From Cynocephalus volans (Eukaryota; Chordata; Mammalia; Dermoptera; Cynocephalidae), in assembly GCF_027409185.1 (NCBI RefSeq), contig NC_084474.1, forward strand, positions 92,879,005 to 92,943,004: a stretch of 64,000 nucleotides of DNA. Direction: 5' to 3'. A program made the position numbers and the translations under genes. Positions within the stretch are counted from its first letter, which is position 1, and each line of letters starts with the position of its first letter. Below the pieces are notes generated by a model. The model was not told the origin of the DNA, did no database searches, and saw nothing but the letters and a program-made list of their open reading frames with translations. Below are positions 11,690 through 21,282 of the stretch, piece after piece.

Positions 11690-12870
11690 TGGATCTGCTC
11701 TCTTACTTCAAAACTCTTAATGGCTTTCCACTGCTCTCAGGAGAGCCAACTTGCCTGGGCCGGTCCGCCTCTCCTGCGCTCTCTGCCGCACTCTCTTAGC
11801 TCCAGGACAACGGCCTTTCCAAGGCATCTTCCTCCTCATGTGTCTTCCCACAGGCTGTCTTGTTCAGAAAGCCTTTTTGCATGGCTGGCTCCTTATCCTT
11901 CGTCTCATCTGAATGCAAATGTCACTTCTCAGAGACTATATCCTATCACCCTCACAAGGTTTTGTTTTCTTCACAGTACTTACCATTGGAGATGTTCTTA
12001 TTTTTCGATTTCCCTCAGACTTGAAAGCAAGCTTCATGAGAGCAGGGACCACGGCTGTCTAGTTCACTGGCTGTATACCCTCGTGCCTAGCAGTGCCTGA
12101 CATGTGTTTTGTGCTCAGTTATTTGGGCCAGGGCCTGAGGTCACAATGGTGAAGAAGACACTGAAACTTAACATGCTCTAGTCCAACCCCCTGCCAAGTT
12201 TGCTCCTCTCACTGTGTCCAGGTAAAGGCCACCACCATTCTTTTGCTCATGTCCCACGTCATACTGGAAAGTCCTGTTGGCCTTATCTTCAAATTAGATC
12301 CCAAACCGCACCACTTCCCATGACGCCTGTGAAAAGCTGAGCTGGACCACCTGACTCTTCCCAGGGCCTCCCCACTCGGGAAAGAATTCCCTGGTCTCCA
12401 AGACCCTCCCTGATGGGGCTACCTTGGGGCTACCTTCCGCCATTCTTTCCCTAGCTCGTCTCACTTTAGCCAGGCTGGCCTGATCGCCACTTGCCAGGGC
12501 TACTTCAACCTGGTCTCTGCTCCCGCCCTTGCGCATCCTCGCGCCACGACCCCGCCGCCCCCTCACAATCAGCAGCCAGAGGAGGAGCCTTTTAAAACTT
12601 AAGGCACAGCCTATCACTCCTTTAATCAAAACCTTCCAAGACTTCTCATTTTTCTTAGAATAAAACCCAACTGGACCTAGTCTCTGGCTACCTCGGACCC
12701 ATCTAGCACACGTGGCTCCCCACAGTGGTCTCCCTGAGCGTCCCAGGAACGGCCATGGCCGCTGGGCCTCAGGGCCTTTGCACTTATCGTTCCCTTTCCC
12801 CAGGACGGCGCTTCCTCAGACCTCGGTGTGCAGGGCTCGTTCTCCCCGTTCCCTATCCCCCCGGCTAAAA
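11690..12870 (+). repeat. L2-like LINE fragments
   Basis: Two blocks (about 11,690-12,120 and 12,590-12,870) carry L2 3'-end character, such as 'aactcttaatggctttccact', 'agcagggaccacggctgtct', 'ataaaacccaactggaccta' and 'cagggcctttgcactta' type segments. The second abuts the CHRAC1 CpG island. The stretch between is less clear. Confidence 0.55.
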
Positions 12871-13131
12871 CAGCACGCCCCGATCCCCGTCATCTGCCTC
12901 CGAGAGGGGACCACCGCCCACCCGCGCCTCCTGCACTGTGACCCGCACTCAAGCCTGTGCATCCCTCCGCTCCACTCACGGTCTGGCTTCCGTACCGGAC
13001 CCCCCACTGCCCGGAACGGGGGCCCGTGGGTGAGAGGGCAGCAGAGGAGGGTAAAGGGCCCGGACGCGAGGGTGACAGGAGCAGAGGGCAGGGGCCCGCG
13101 GGCGGCTGCGGCGCAGGCTCGGGGCGCGCGA

Positions 13132-13213
13132 GGCATCACGGGGCTCGTAGTCCGCCCCCGGAAGGGCCGCCCCAGGCCTCGGCGGCCGCGCCTGCCCCAC
13201 ACTACAACTCCCA
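13132..13213. promoter_or_regulatory. Two inverted ZNF143-like (SBS) sites
   Basis: The + strand has ACTACAACTCCCA at 13,201-13,213. The - strand has GGACTACGAGCCCCG then TGATGCC at 13,153-13,132. Both resemble the ZNF143/THAP11 SBS2 element (ACTACAATTCCCAG...). The first matches the 5' half closely and the second is more degenerate. Their place 100-180 bases before the start codon fits the known location of such sites at CpG-island promoters. Confidence 0.55.
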
Positions 13214-13310
13214 CGGGGCAGCGGGGCGCCGGCTCCCGCGCCGCTCGACTGTTGGGGCGGCCACCTCGCGGTCGGCCCGCCGGCTGCCGCCGCGCGGGAG
13301 GGGCGGAGCG

Positions 13311-13457
13311 ATGGCGGACGCGGTCGTGGGCAAGGACAAGTGCGGGGAGCAGCGGCTCGTGTCGCTGCCCCTGTCCCGCATCCGGGTGATCATGAAGAGC
13401 TCCCCCGAGGTGTCCAGCATCAACCAGGAGGCGCTGGTGCTCACGGCCAAGGCCACG
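13311..13457 (+). CDS. CHRAC1: CHRAC1 coding exon 1
   Basis: Encodes residues 1-49 (MADAVVGKDK to TAKAT), ending on a codon boundary at GCCACG before the donor GTGAGG. It covers the short N-terminal lead and the first histone-fold helices. Confidence 0.97.
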
Positions 13458-15767
13458 GTGAGGCGAGCCGCGCGGGCGGTGGAGTCAGGGCGGGGGTGGG
13501 GCCGCCCCCAAGCGCCGCGCCCCGCCCCGTCGGGCTCCGCCGCACTGCCCAGTCCACTCTCCGGCCCGCGCGCCGCCGGCGGCCCTGGGCGGGCTCGCGC
13601 GCGCGCCTCACAGGCCACCTCCTATGCCGGCGCGCGCTCCCGCCCCGGCGCGCACTTCCCTGCTGCGTCTGGTGCGCGCCGCGCCGCTCCCGCCGTCCCT
13701 CGCGCGGCTGTCGCCCCGCCCACCCGCGCCGCTCCCGCCGTCCCACGCGCGCCTGTCGCCCCGCCCACCCGCGCCGCTCCCGCCGTCCCTCGCGCGGCGC
13801 GCTCGGCTCAACTCCCGCTGGTCGGGTGGGCCTTGGCGCGAGTGGCGCGGGCTTCTCTGGCCTTTTTGGCGGTTTCTCCACCCGCGTCCCCGTCCTCCGG
13901 GCTGCAGAGGCTCCTTTGTCTTGGGGGCTTTCCTCTCGCTGGGCGACGCCGGCTCCGGGCGTTCCAGGCCTCTGGAGTCCGCCCGTCCGCCGCACCTCCC
14001 CCACACCTAGGCGGGAAATCTTCCAGCCAGAATCTAAGTGATTCCGGAGAACATAGTTCTACAGCTTTGGGTGCAGAATAGATGATCCTGCCTTGTATGT
14101 GGTGTTGGTGGCGGCAGGCCAGAGCCGTCCTGTGCGGCGGCCGTGTTAACTCTCCTCGGGTCCTATCTTCTGCCCCCCCGCCCGTAGGACAGTGTCCCAC
14201 AATGTGCCGCACTAGCGTCAAGGGAGGGGATCACAGATTTCCTGGGTTCTTTATGCGACGGCCATTCCTTCTTAGAGCCCGCGGTACTGGGACAGTTGTG
14301 TTTTCTTGTGCAGTTTTATTCTGTAAGGCACGACGGTTTATGCAGACACTTCTCTCTCTTACGAACTGAACTGGATGGAGATTAATCAAGGTCAAAACCT
14401 TGGGAAAGAGCCTTAGTTCAGGTTGTTGCTCTAGGTTAGTCTGAGGACTGTTAGTTCCCAGCATAGAAAAGATGTTTGGGCAGAATAGGAAATGCCAGTT
14501 TTCAGTTTCAGGTCCGACTCCACTGTAACTTGTAGGTGCTTTAACTTTAGAAACGTGTTCCTGAGCCAAATAGAATTTTGGAAAGGTCTTCTGCTACTTT
14601 CTGTTACTGTAGGAGTTGTTCATTAAACGTTTATGATTCGTTGTTTAATCACTTTGACATATTTTTCATAATTTAGCCATCTAAAATAAACCTGAAAAAT
14701 GCCTGCTTCCCCACCTGCTTTGATGGAGCCTTCCTTTCTGACCTCTTGTTTCTCCTTTCCCCAGTGATTTCCTGTAATTTAATCTGAAGTCTTAATGAAA
14801 TTTTAAACAGTGTAAATTTATAATGTAATTTAAAAAATTAAGCTCCAAAATTGTCTTCAAAGCATACCTTTCTATTTTTCATTTTGTTTTAGGAACTCTT
14901 CGTTCAATATCTAGCCACCTATTCCTACCTGCATGGCAGTGGAAAGGAAAAGAAAGCACTGACTTACAGTGATTTAGCAAATACTGCAGAGGAATCAGAA
15001 ACTTTTCAGTTTCTTGCAGGTACTTAATTACAGCCTTTTGTTCCTGTTGTGCTTTCACTGAATTAGACATTTTGCCACTTTCTCCAGGTGCCAAAGTTTA
15101 CCATGACCTGGTGCAGGAAGATATTTTTAGTCTTCCCTGTTGGAATGTGCTTGTGATGTAGCCCACCTAGAACAGTAGTGAAGTCAGTAACATGCACAAG
15201 ATGTTTGGTTGGCTGGGTGAGCTGGGCAGATCCGCCCACCCCCCTTTCTCCCTGTCACTGAAGGGAAAACTCAGAGTAGCAGGTCTGCTTGGCCCCAGAA
15301 ACAGAGAAGTTAATACTTGCTGCTGTGGAACAGGGCCACAGCTCAAAACAACTTAAGTCTACGCTTGGGGCCAGCCCAGTCTGTCTCAGGCAGGTGGGCA
15401 GGGTTGCTCACAAAACCAGCACATAGAAGCACCATGGTTTGCAGTCAGTGGAATGGGAACAGGTCTGTAGCATTAGTCAAGAGACAGTGTTTCTGTATCT
15501 TGGAAGTGTAGCTTGAACTTTGTCTTATTTTGGAACCTATTCTATAGGTCAAAGCAAGAACTAGTATATTTTGAAATTTGTATTGCTGTGTTTATAGTCT
15601 GGCATAATCAATTGCTGATGCAATCTTTATGTGTTTAAGATATATTACCAAAGAAGATTTTAGCTAGTAAATACCTGAAGATGCTTAAAGAGGAGAAGAG
15701 GGAAGAAGACGAGGAGGAGGAGAATGACAACGATGATGAAGGGGACGACGATGAAGCCGAATCCTAA
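13311..15767 (+). CDS. CHRAC1: CHRAC1, chromatin accessibility complex subunit 1 (three spliced coding exons)
   Basis: CHRAC1 (CHRAC-15) is a small nuclear histone-fold protein. It pairs with POLE3 (CHRAC-17) and joins SMARCA5 and BAZ1A/ACF1 in the CHRAC nucleosome-sliding complex, where the histone-fold pair helps bind DNA. Joining 13,311-13,457, 14,893-15,019 and 15,640-15,767 gives an uninterrupted frame of 133 codons plus TAA. The N-terminal part has LPLSRIRVIMKSSPEV, the histone-fold start; the middle helix includes ALVLTAKATELF; the C-terminus from about residue 110 is a Glu/Asp/Asn-rich acidic tail. Human CHRAC1 is 131 aa, and the two extra residues fall in that acidic tail. The ATG at 13,311 has G at -3 and +4 and matches the known start. 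It converges with AGO2, whose transcript is inferred to end about 3.7 kb away. Confidence 0.97.
13458..14892 (+). other. CHRAC1: CHRAC1 intron 1
   Basis: Donor GTGAGG, acceptor TTTTGTTTTAG. The first half is CpG island with a 45-bp tandem repeat; the second half is AT-rich and shows nothing I can name. Frames open across the GC-rich half are composition effects and not exons. Confidence 0.9.
13681..13800 (+). repeat. 45-bp GC-rich minisatellite, about 2.7 copies
   Basis: The unit beginning GCGCCGCTCCCGCCGTCCC starts at 13,681, 13,726 and 13,771, a strict 45-base period with few mismatches. The period divides by three, which explains why several frames stay open on both strands. It lies in CHRAC1 intron 1 inside the CpG island. 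Confidence 0.95.
14893..15019 (+). CDS. CHRAC1: CHRAC1 coding exon 2
   Basis: Encodes residues 50-91 (ELFVQYLATY to FQFLA) plus the first base of Asp92, covering the central and distal histone-fold helices. The donor is GTACTT. The exon is 127 bases, so skipping it would shift the frame. Confidence 0.97.
15020..15639 (+). other. CHRAC1: CHRAC1 intron 2
   Basis: A 620-base intron from GTACTT to TTTAAG. No repeat or conserved element was recognised in it. Confidence 0.9.
15640..15767 (+). CDS. CHRAC1: CHRAC1 coding exon 3 with stop
   Basis: Encodes the rest of Asp92 to Ser133 (ILPKKILASKYLKMLKEEKR, then the acidic tail) and the TAA at 15,765-15,767. The tail is built on near-repetitive GAG, GAC and GAT codons, which makes its length prone to change. 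Confidence 0.97.
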
Positions 15768-16185
15768 ACCAAAAAAGAAGTGCTTTAAAAATCAGTCTGG
15801 TGAGGATCCTCCTGTATTAGCACCGTTGCTCTGAAGTAAGCACAACACTGTGCACCTTTAGACTCTTCCCTTTTTCAGAGACTTCCAGTGTGATGTATTC
15901 TTTCCTGAGCACCTCATGCACCTAAACCCTAAGTAGCCATAGAGAAAGTAACCCCGACAGCAGTCTCTCTTGACGGGCCCCTGCAGTTGGTTACCAAGAA
16001 AGCTGCCAGTACGTCAGGCACTACCGGCTCACCTGCTGCAGCTCTAAACTGTAGAGGCACAGACGATTTTGCTCAACTTTTCAATTTACAAATACATTTT
16101 GAAGAGCTTCTAAATATCAGTTATGTAAATTCATATATATATTTTGAAATTAGTTTTTGTAAATAACTAGATTCACTTTTAGCCA

Positions 16186-16191
16186 AATAAA
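16186..16191 (+). terminator. CHRAC1: CHRAC1 proximal poly(A) signal AATAAA
   Basis: Canonical hexamer 419 bases after the stop, followed by a T/G-rich stretch (TATGTGCAGTATGTTACATG) suitable as a downstream element. Confidence 0.6.
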
Positions 16192-16396
16192 TCATTTATG
16201 TGCAGTATGTTACATGTGAATTTTTGTATTTTAAGAAAATGTTTTTGTCCACATATTTTTTTAGTGTAAAGAAATACATTTTTCTATTAAAGATCTGTAT
16301 ATATTTTTACAGTAAAGTACTTTATAGAACTAGTTTTAGAGGCTTCCATTGTTCTAATGCCTTGCTTACTACCTGAGAATTTTGTAAAACTTAAAA

Positions 16397-16402
16397 ATAA
16401 AC
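16397..16402 (+). terminator. CHRAC1: CHRAC1 distal poly(A) signal AATAAA
   Basis: Second canonical hexamer, 630 bases after the stop. Which of the two is used cannot be told from sequence. Confidence 0.45.
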
Positions 16403-17063
16403 ATATCTAACACTTTTATTTCCAGAGAAAAATTCCAAGTCAAATTGTCAAATCAAATACAAAAAATATTACCTCTCCATAAGCATATTTTCCTTAAAAA
16501 GTTTTTAAAACATTTTGTGTATTGAAGATTCAGCATCTCTCATCTTACTGTTCTTTGCTTTAAATCCCCAGTAATTGTTTTTACTGTCTATAAAGGAAAC
16601 CATAAGCCGTGCTTTTTTAATTTTTTTAACTCATAGGGTAAATATTTGGCTCCTGTAATTTCAGTATCTCTTTTTTTAAAAAAAGTGAGTTATAATTTAC
16701 AGCTAGTAAAATCACCCTTTTTAGTGTCCAATCTGTAAATTTTGACAAATATGTAGTTTTGTAACCAGTCAATACACAGAACGGTTCCATTGTCCAACTT
16801 ATTCTCCTGTATCCCTTGTAGTGAGTTTCTTCCCTTACCCTGGCAACCACTTGTCCCTCTTTTTGTCCCTTTTTTTTTTTTAAACTTTATCTTAATAAAA
16901 TATATTAAAATCCACTTTTTGGTGTACACTTCTGAGTTTTAACAAATGCAGTCTTGTAACCACCACCATTAAGATACAACAGTTCTATCACCTTCCCCCA
17001 AATCCCCTCATGGTCAGATCCATCCCCACCTTTTACCCTGCCAACCACTGAGCTATTCTTTGT

Positions 17064-17353
17064 TTGCAAAGTTTTTCTGGAAAGGACCATATATAGTCAA
17101 TATTTTAAGCTTTGTGGGCTATATAGTCTCTGCTGTACTACTCAACTCTGCCATTATAGTGCACAAGCAGCCATAGATCATACGTAATGAGTGTGGCTGT
17201 ATTTCAATAAAACTTTTATTGAGTTTTGTATAATTTTTATGTGTCATGAAATATTATTTTCTTCAACTATTTAAGAATGTAAACACTTCTTAGCTTACAT
17301 GCTATACAAAAATGGGGCTGGATTTGGCCCACAGATCATAGTTTGCTGACTCG
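17064..17353 (+). mobile_element. hAT-Charlie-type non-autonomous transposon
   Basis: The order AAAGTTTTTCTGGAAAGG, 'atattttaagctttgtggg', 'tactcaactctgccattat', 'caataaaacttttattg', 'gctggatttggcccacag' and TAGTTTGCTGACTC is that of a common mammalian hAT MITE whose end reads CAGGGGTCGGCAAACT on the other strand. I am unsure of the family name. It lies inside the L1. Confidence 0.8.
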
Positions 17354-17465
17354 TCTTTTCCAGGATGTCACATAAATAAAATCATATTTACCTTTGAGTC
17401 TGGCATTTTTATATTTAGCATAATGCATTTGAGATTGCCAAGTAGAATTCCACTGTGTGGATATA

Positions 17466-17776
17466 CAGTTGTCCCCCTCCGTGTCCATGGGGGACTGGCT
17501 CCAGGATCTCCTGCAGATACCAAAATCCAAAGATGCTCAAGTCCCTGATATAAAATGGCATGGTATTTGCCTATAACCTGTGCACATTTTCCCATATACT
17601 TTATGTCTAGATTACTATAATACCTATGTAAATAGTTGTTATGCTGTATTGTTTAGGCAATAATGACAAGAAAGATAAAGTCTGTAAATGTTAAACACAG
17701 ACAATCTTTTAATATTTTTGATCTGCAGTTGGTTGACTCCACAGATGTGGAACCCACGGATACGGAGGGCCGACTA
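17466..17776 (+). mobile_element. MER2 (TcMar-Tigger) MITE
   Basis: Begins CAGTTGTCCCCCTCCGTG and ends CGGATACGGAGGGCCGACT, which are near-complementary terminal inverted repeats. It is flanked by TA on both sides, the Tc/mariner target. Internal segments 'gctcaagtccctgatataaa' and 'atgctgtattgtttaggcaa' fit MER2. It encodes nothing and is a fossil. Confidence 0.9.
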
Positions 17777-18604
17777 CCAGTTTATCCATTCCCCAGGTAC
17801 ATGGATAATTACCCATTTAGATTGTTTCTGGTTTTGATGGTTACAAATAAAGCCCTATACACATTTATGTACAGGTTTTGTGTGCACATAGGATTACATT
17901 TCATTTGAGTGTATACTTGAGTGGAATTGTTGTAAAAAAGTGCCAAGCTGTTTTTAAAGTGGCTGTGCCGTTTTGCATTTCCACCAGCAGTGAGTCCTCG
18001 TTGCTCTGCATACTCTGCAAAACTTGGTATCAGTTTTTGTTGAGATTTGAGAATTATATATTCCGAATACAAGTCCTTTGCCAAATATAAGCTTTGTCTA
18101 CATCTTCTCCCAGCCTTCTCCTTTTCATTCGCTAAACACAGCATCTTCCAAAGACAAGAAGGTTTTAATTTTGAGGATGTCCACTTTTACTTTATCAATT
18201 TGTTCTTTCATGCATCATGCTTTTCATGTCATATCTAAAAACTCATCACCAGACCCAGTCACAAAGATCTCCTGTGTCAGCATTTTTGAAGTGCTGGGCT
18301 TGGCCTGTAGTATCTGTGCCTACAGTAGTGTGATGCTGTTTAAACAGTCCCCAGGAAAATCACTAACTGGTTTCTATGTGTAACCGGCTGAAGCATCCTT
18401 AACCCACCATAAACACTTCAGATCCAGTTAGTTAGGAGGAGTACTTACCCACAAGCTAGACTGTCACAGTGGCTCCCTAACCATCTCCACAGCCACCTTC
18501 CTTTCTCCATTTTGCTACTGCTGTCACATTATCAAAACGATTTTAGTAAGGTTAATCTTCTGGTCACAAGTGTTAAAAATAGCTGATAACCAAGTAGCCA
18601 TTGG

Positions 18605-18775
18605 GGGCTGAGCCTGGTCTGTGTGCGTTGTGTATATTTTCATCAAATTCTCACAACTTGCAAAGTAACATTTTACAGAAAAGGGAATGGAGGCTCAGGT
18701 TAAGGAACCAGTCCAAAACTCACCTAGGAAGTGGTAGAACTGGGATTCAGATCCCAGACTAGATTCTTCATTACA
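18605..18775 (+). repeat. MIR
   Basis: Contains the MIR core and box: 'tctcacaacttgcaaagtaa', 'acagaaaagggaatggaggc' and 'gtagaactgggattcagatc'. Old and diverged. Confidence 0.75.
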
Positions 18776-19413
18776 CTATACAGCTTTAAAAAGTACAGTG
18801 TTTCTGCTTTATGGGGTAAATTCTCAGTGTGGCATTCTAGGCCCCAAACTCCTACATAGCCTACTTTCCCACTGACACGGCCTTCTCATTCTATATGGAA
18901 CATAAACATCCAACGTATGTCCTCCAGTTAAGGAGCTCTTCTCTGGAATCCTTTCCTAATTCATTAACACTTAACATCATATACTGCGTTTACATTTAGG
19001 TTTTTCCAATCAGGTCATGACTGCTTCTGGTCATCTGATAAAATGATAGTGAAAATAGTGAGAACATAACAAGGCAAGGCCATATTAAGTGAGTATATTG
19101 TTGTAGATCTCTCATCATTTTCTACTAATTATTCCAATTTTGACTAACACGTTCCAGGGCCAGCAGGCACAAAGATGCTTCGTGGTTTTGGATACTAGAA
19201 AAAGTTCAGGGTACTAGATACATTAGGAAATAACTATATCTTGTTTTTGTTTAAAAAAAAAATGTGGAGTAAAATAGACCAGAATATTAAGAGTAATTAC
19301 CTATTAGTGTTGTGTTTATGAATAATTTAAAATTCTCATCTTCATGTTTATCTTAATCACCACATTTTCTATAACAAATACATATTTATTCTTAAAAGTT
19401 AGAAAATAGCTTT

Positions 19414-19508
19414 TATTTTTTGGCAGCTGGCCAGTGTGGGGCTCTGAACCCATGACCTTGGTGTTACAAGGCTGTGCTCTAACCAACTGACCCAACCGGC
19501 CAGCCCAG
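19414..19508 (-). repeat. tRNA-Ile-type SINE
   Basis: On the - strand it begins GGGCTGGCCGGTTGGGTCAG, continues TTGGTTAGAGCACAGCC and GTAACACCAAGGTCATGGG, and ends in an A-rich tail. Imperfect target duplications flank it: GAAAATAGCTTT at 19,402-19,413 and GAAATGGCTTT just after 19,508. Confidence 0.88.
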
Positions 19509-20129
19509 GAAATGGCTTTAAGTGAGGACAAAACGACCTGCTGTAGCAACAATGTACATCCTAGGGATTTTCAGCCAGTTTTTGGCTTTCCTAATTCAGC
19601 AGCCCCGCCTTTCCTTTCCCAGCACCACATATTCTTTATAGCAGAAGTCAGAAACAACCCAGTCACAGTGAAACCACCAGGGATTTCAGAGCAGCGCTGA
19701 TATGTGTAAACCCAGCCAGGGCAGAGGAACGTAAGTTACCACCTAGACTGAGGAGCAGAATGCGGTCAGCTCCGGTTCCACACTCAGCACGGAGTTCAGG
19801 GCCTTGCATACAACTGGGGCTCAGCTGAATGGCTTCTTACTTCATCCTCTCTCCATGGCTGCTGGAATAGGAACACCCCACTATCTGAGATACCATGTTT
19901 GTTCTCATTACTGTCCAACTCCTCCCTGTGGTTTCACCCCCGAACCCCAACTTCTCAGGTAATGGCTAGGTCTGCTATTTGTAGACTAGTGCTCTAAGCT
20001 TCCATCCCAGAAGGCATGCTTCCACCTTGGAAACCTGGACTCACTCACTGCTTGTGCAGAAGACAGTGCCCAGACACATGGGTGAATAATTGAAGATCTT
20101 TGGAAGAGGCAACTGTAAATATGAGGAAT

Positions 20130-20140
20130 TTTATTTTATT
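20130..20140 (-). terminator. AGO2: Overlapping AATAAA signals, likely AGO2 distal poly(A) site
   Basis: On the - strand the sequence reads AATAAAATAAAA, giving two overlapping canonical hexamers about 12 kb after the stop. The transposon-poor stretch ends near here, which supports it as the distal site. Cleavage would fall at roughly 20,105-20,120. Confidence 0.6.
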
Positions 20141-21260
20141 TTTTGCTGACATACTATGAGGCAAAACAAAATTGACACCATACAAAATAACTTTATAAAA
20201 TATCATTCACATCATATTTTATCAGATTTACAGCATTCTGTGCATGTTAGGGGTTATGTAAGGAGGTGAAAAAACACTATGCCAAACTTTTAGTATTAGT
20301 TTATATACACACAGTAAGAAACAAAACAAGTAACTGTTAGATTTTCCATGAATTTATTGCAAAAATAGTGCAAACTACTTAACCTAGAAAGCTGTAAAAA
20401 CAAACTTGAAAGGACCCAGCTAAGCTTAAACACGACAATAGATGCTCAGTGTCTCAGCATTTAGCTTTCTTCAACAGTTTATCTTGTCAACCAAGACCAC
20501 TCCCCATCTGCTCAGGTTAGGGTGAGTGCTGAGGAATCAAGAAACGTGCAGACTGGCTCTTCAGGGACCAGACTGATTGGGCCGCCTAATGTCAGCAATA
20601 CCTTTAGGATCATGCTACTTACTCAACGGCAATTTTGTGAGGTCTGTTTTGAAAAAAATTAAGATGCCCTTATTTTTAACATTGAGCTTAGAAATAAGTT
20701 ATCCAACCTCTTGATGACATGGAGAAACAAATTAAGAAAGCAGCATGAACAGAAAGGATTTGGAACATTATTGTCTGCTTATAAACATAGTATCCTTTTC
20801 CTCAGCTGTACTTGGGTAAAGTTATTATTCTAATGTAGGGCAACCTTTGAAAGAGAGATTGCAGTAAGTTTAAAAAAAAAAAGAAGGATACTATATCTCT
20901 ACAAGAGTAACTTTAAATTTTCTTTCAACATTCTATTGGGGTCCAAAAGCATATTATCTAAACAAAATAATAAAAGCAAAATAAAATGCTACATGTAAAA
21001 GTTAAACAAAATGCAGCATATTCAGGTTCTTTTTCTTGAGGTACCTATATAAATTTAATCACCTGCCCCAAAGTACTCCTGTTAGGTTAAAATCAAAATG
21101 CTTACTGGTGAGCCAATTGCAGGGCATTTATTATTACTGAGAAAGTGCAACAATGCTGATCTTTATATGCAGCATGCTAAAGGATGATTTACTCTTTACA
21201 AAATATAGCTTAAGTATCAACCTGATGAAGTTAAAAAATTAAAAACATTTAACTAGAATC

Positions 21261-21282
21261 TTTTTTTTTTTTTTTTTTTTTT
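21261..21282 (-). repeat. A22 run in the AGO2 3' UTR
   Basis: Twenty-two T on the + strand, hence A22 in the AGO2 transcript. Similar runs are at 21,802-21,818 (A17) and 26,553-26,574 (A22). Confidence 0.95.

Larger units (their letters stand above)
1..12880. other. Intergenic region upstream of CHRAC1
   Basis: No coding exon could be supported here on either strand. The open frames are short, lack recognisable protein similarity and mostly lie over repeats. The content is tRNA-type SINEs, 3' ends of old L1 elements, an LTR remnant, L2 and MIR fossils and simple repeats, listed separately. The parts at 950-2750, 3490-4140, 7900-9640 and 10,930-11,690 show nothing I can name. In human the neighbour on this side is TRAPPC9, whose 5' end is tens of kilobases away, so an empty interval here is expected. 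Confidence 0.7.
12890..14020. promoter_or_regulatory. CHRAC1: CpG island spanning the CHRAC1 promoter, exon 1 and start of intron 1
   Basis: CpG dinucleotides become dense abruptly around 12,890 and thin out near 14,020, against CpG-poor flanks. The island covers the region before the start codon, all of coding exon 1 and the first 560 bases of intron 1. No TATA box is evident. An ETS-type CCGGAAG at 13,158-13,164 and a GC-box-like GGGCGG at 13,301-13,306 fit a housekeeping promoter. The transcription start cannot be fixed by eye and probably lies within about 13,130-13,290. Confidence 0.85.
15768..16420 (+). other. CHRAC1: CHRAC1 3' UTR (end inferred)
   Basis: AT-rich untranslated sequence after the stop. 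It has two AATAAA signals, at 16,186-16,191 and 16,397-16,402, so a short and a long form are possible. The end given assumes use of the second. Confidence 0.6.
16670..18380 (-). repeat. Old L1 fragment split by two DNA transposons
   Basis: L1 3' sequence on the - strand appears in three pieces: about 16,670-17,060, 17,354-17,465 and 17,777-18,380. Complement segments such as 'tgtaaccaccaccattaaga', 'atttagcataatgcatttga' and 'ttgcatttccaccagcagtg' run in the expected order across the breaks. The insertions therefore post-date the L1. Confidence 0.85.
16430..20105. other. Intergenic interval between converging CHRAC1 and AGO2
   Basis: About 3.7 kb with no supported gene. It contains the L1 with two DNA transposons inserted (16,670-18,380), a MIR at 18,605-18,775 and a SINE at 19,414-19,508. 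The rest, 18,780-19,400 and 19,560-20,100, shows nothing I can name. Confidence 0.7.

Noticed and set aside
12957-13310. An in-frame ATG with 118 open codons before the CHRAC1 start
   Set aside because: The region is GC-rich promoter and 5' UTR, where stops are rare by composition. The CHRAC1 start at 13,311 matches the known protein, has a good context, and the upstream peptide shows no recognisable similarity.
13340-14081. Several long open frames on both strands over CHRAC1 exon 1 and intron 1
   Set aside because: They arise from high GC content and the 45-bp repeat whose period divides by three. They ignore the clear GTGAGG donor.
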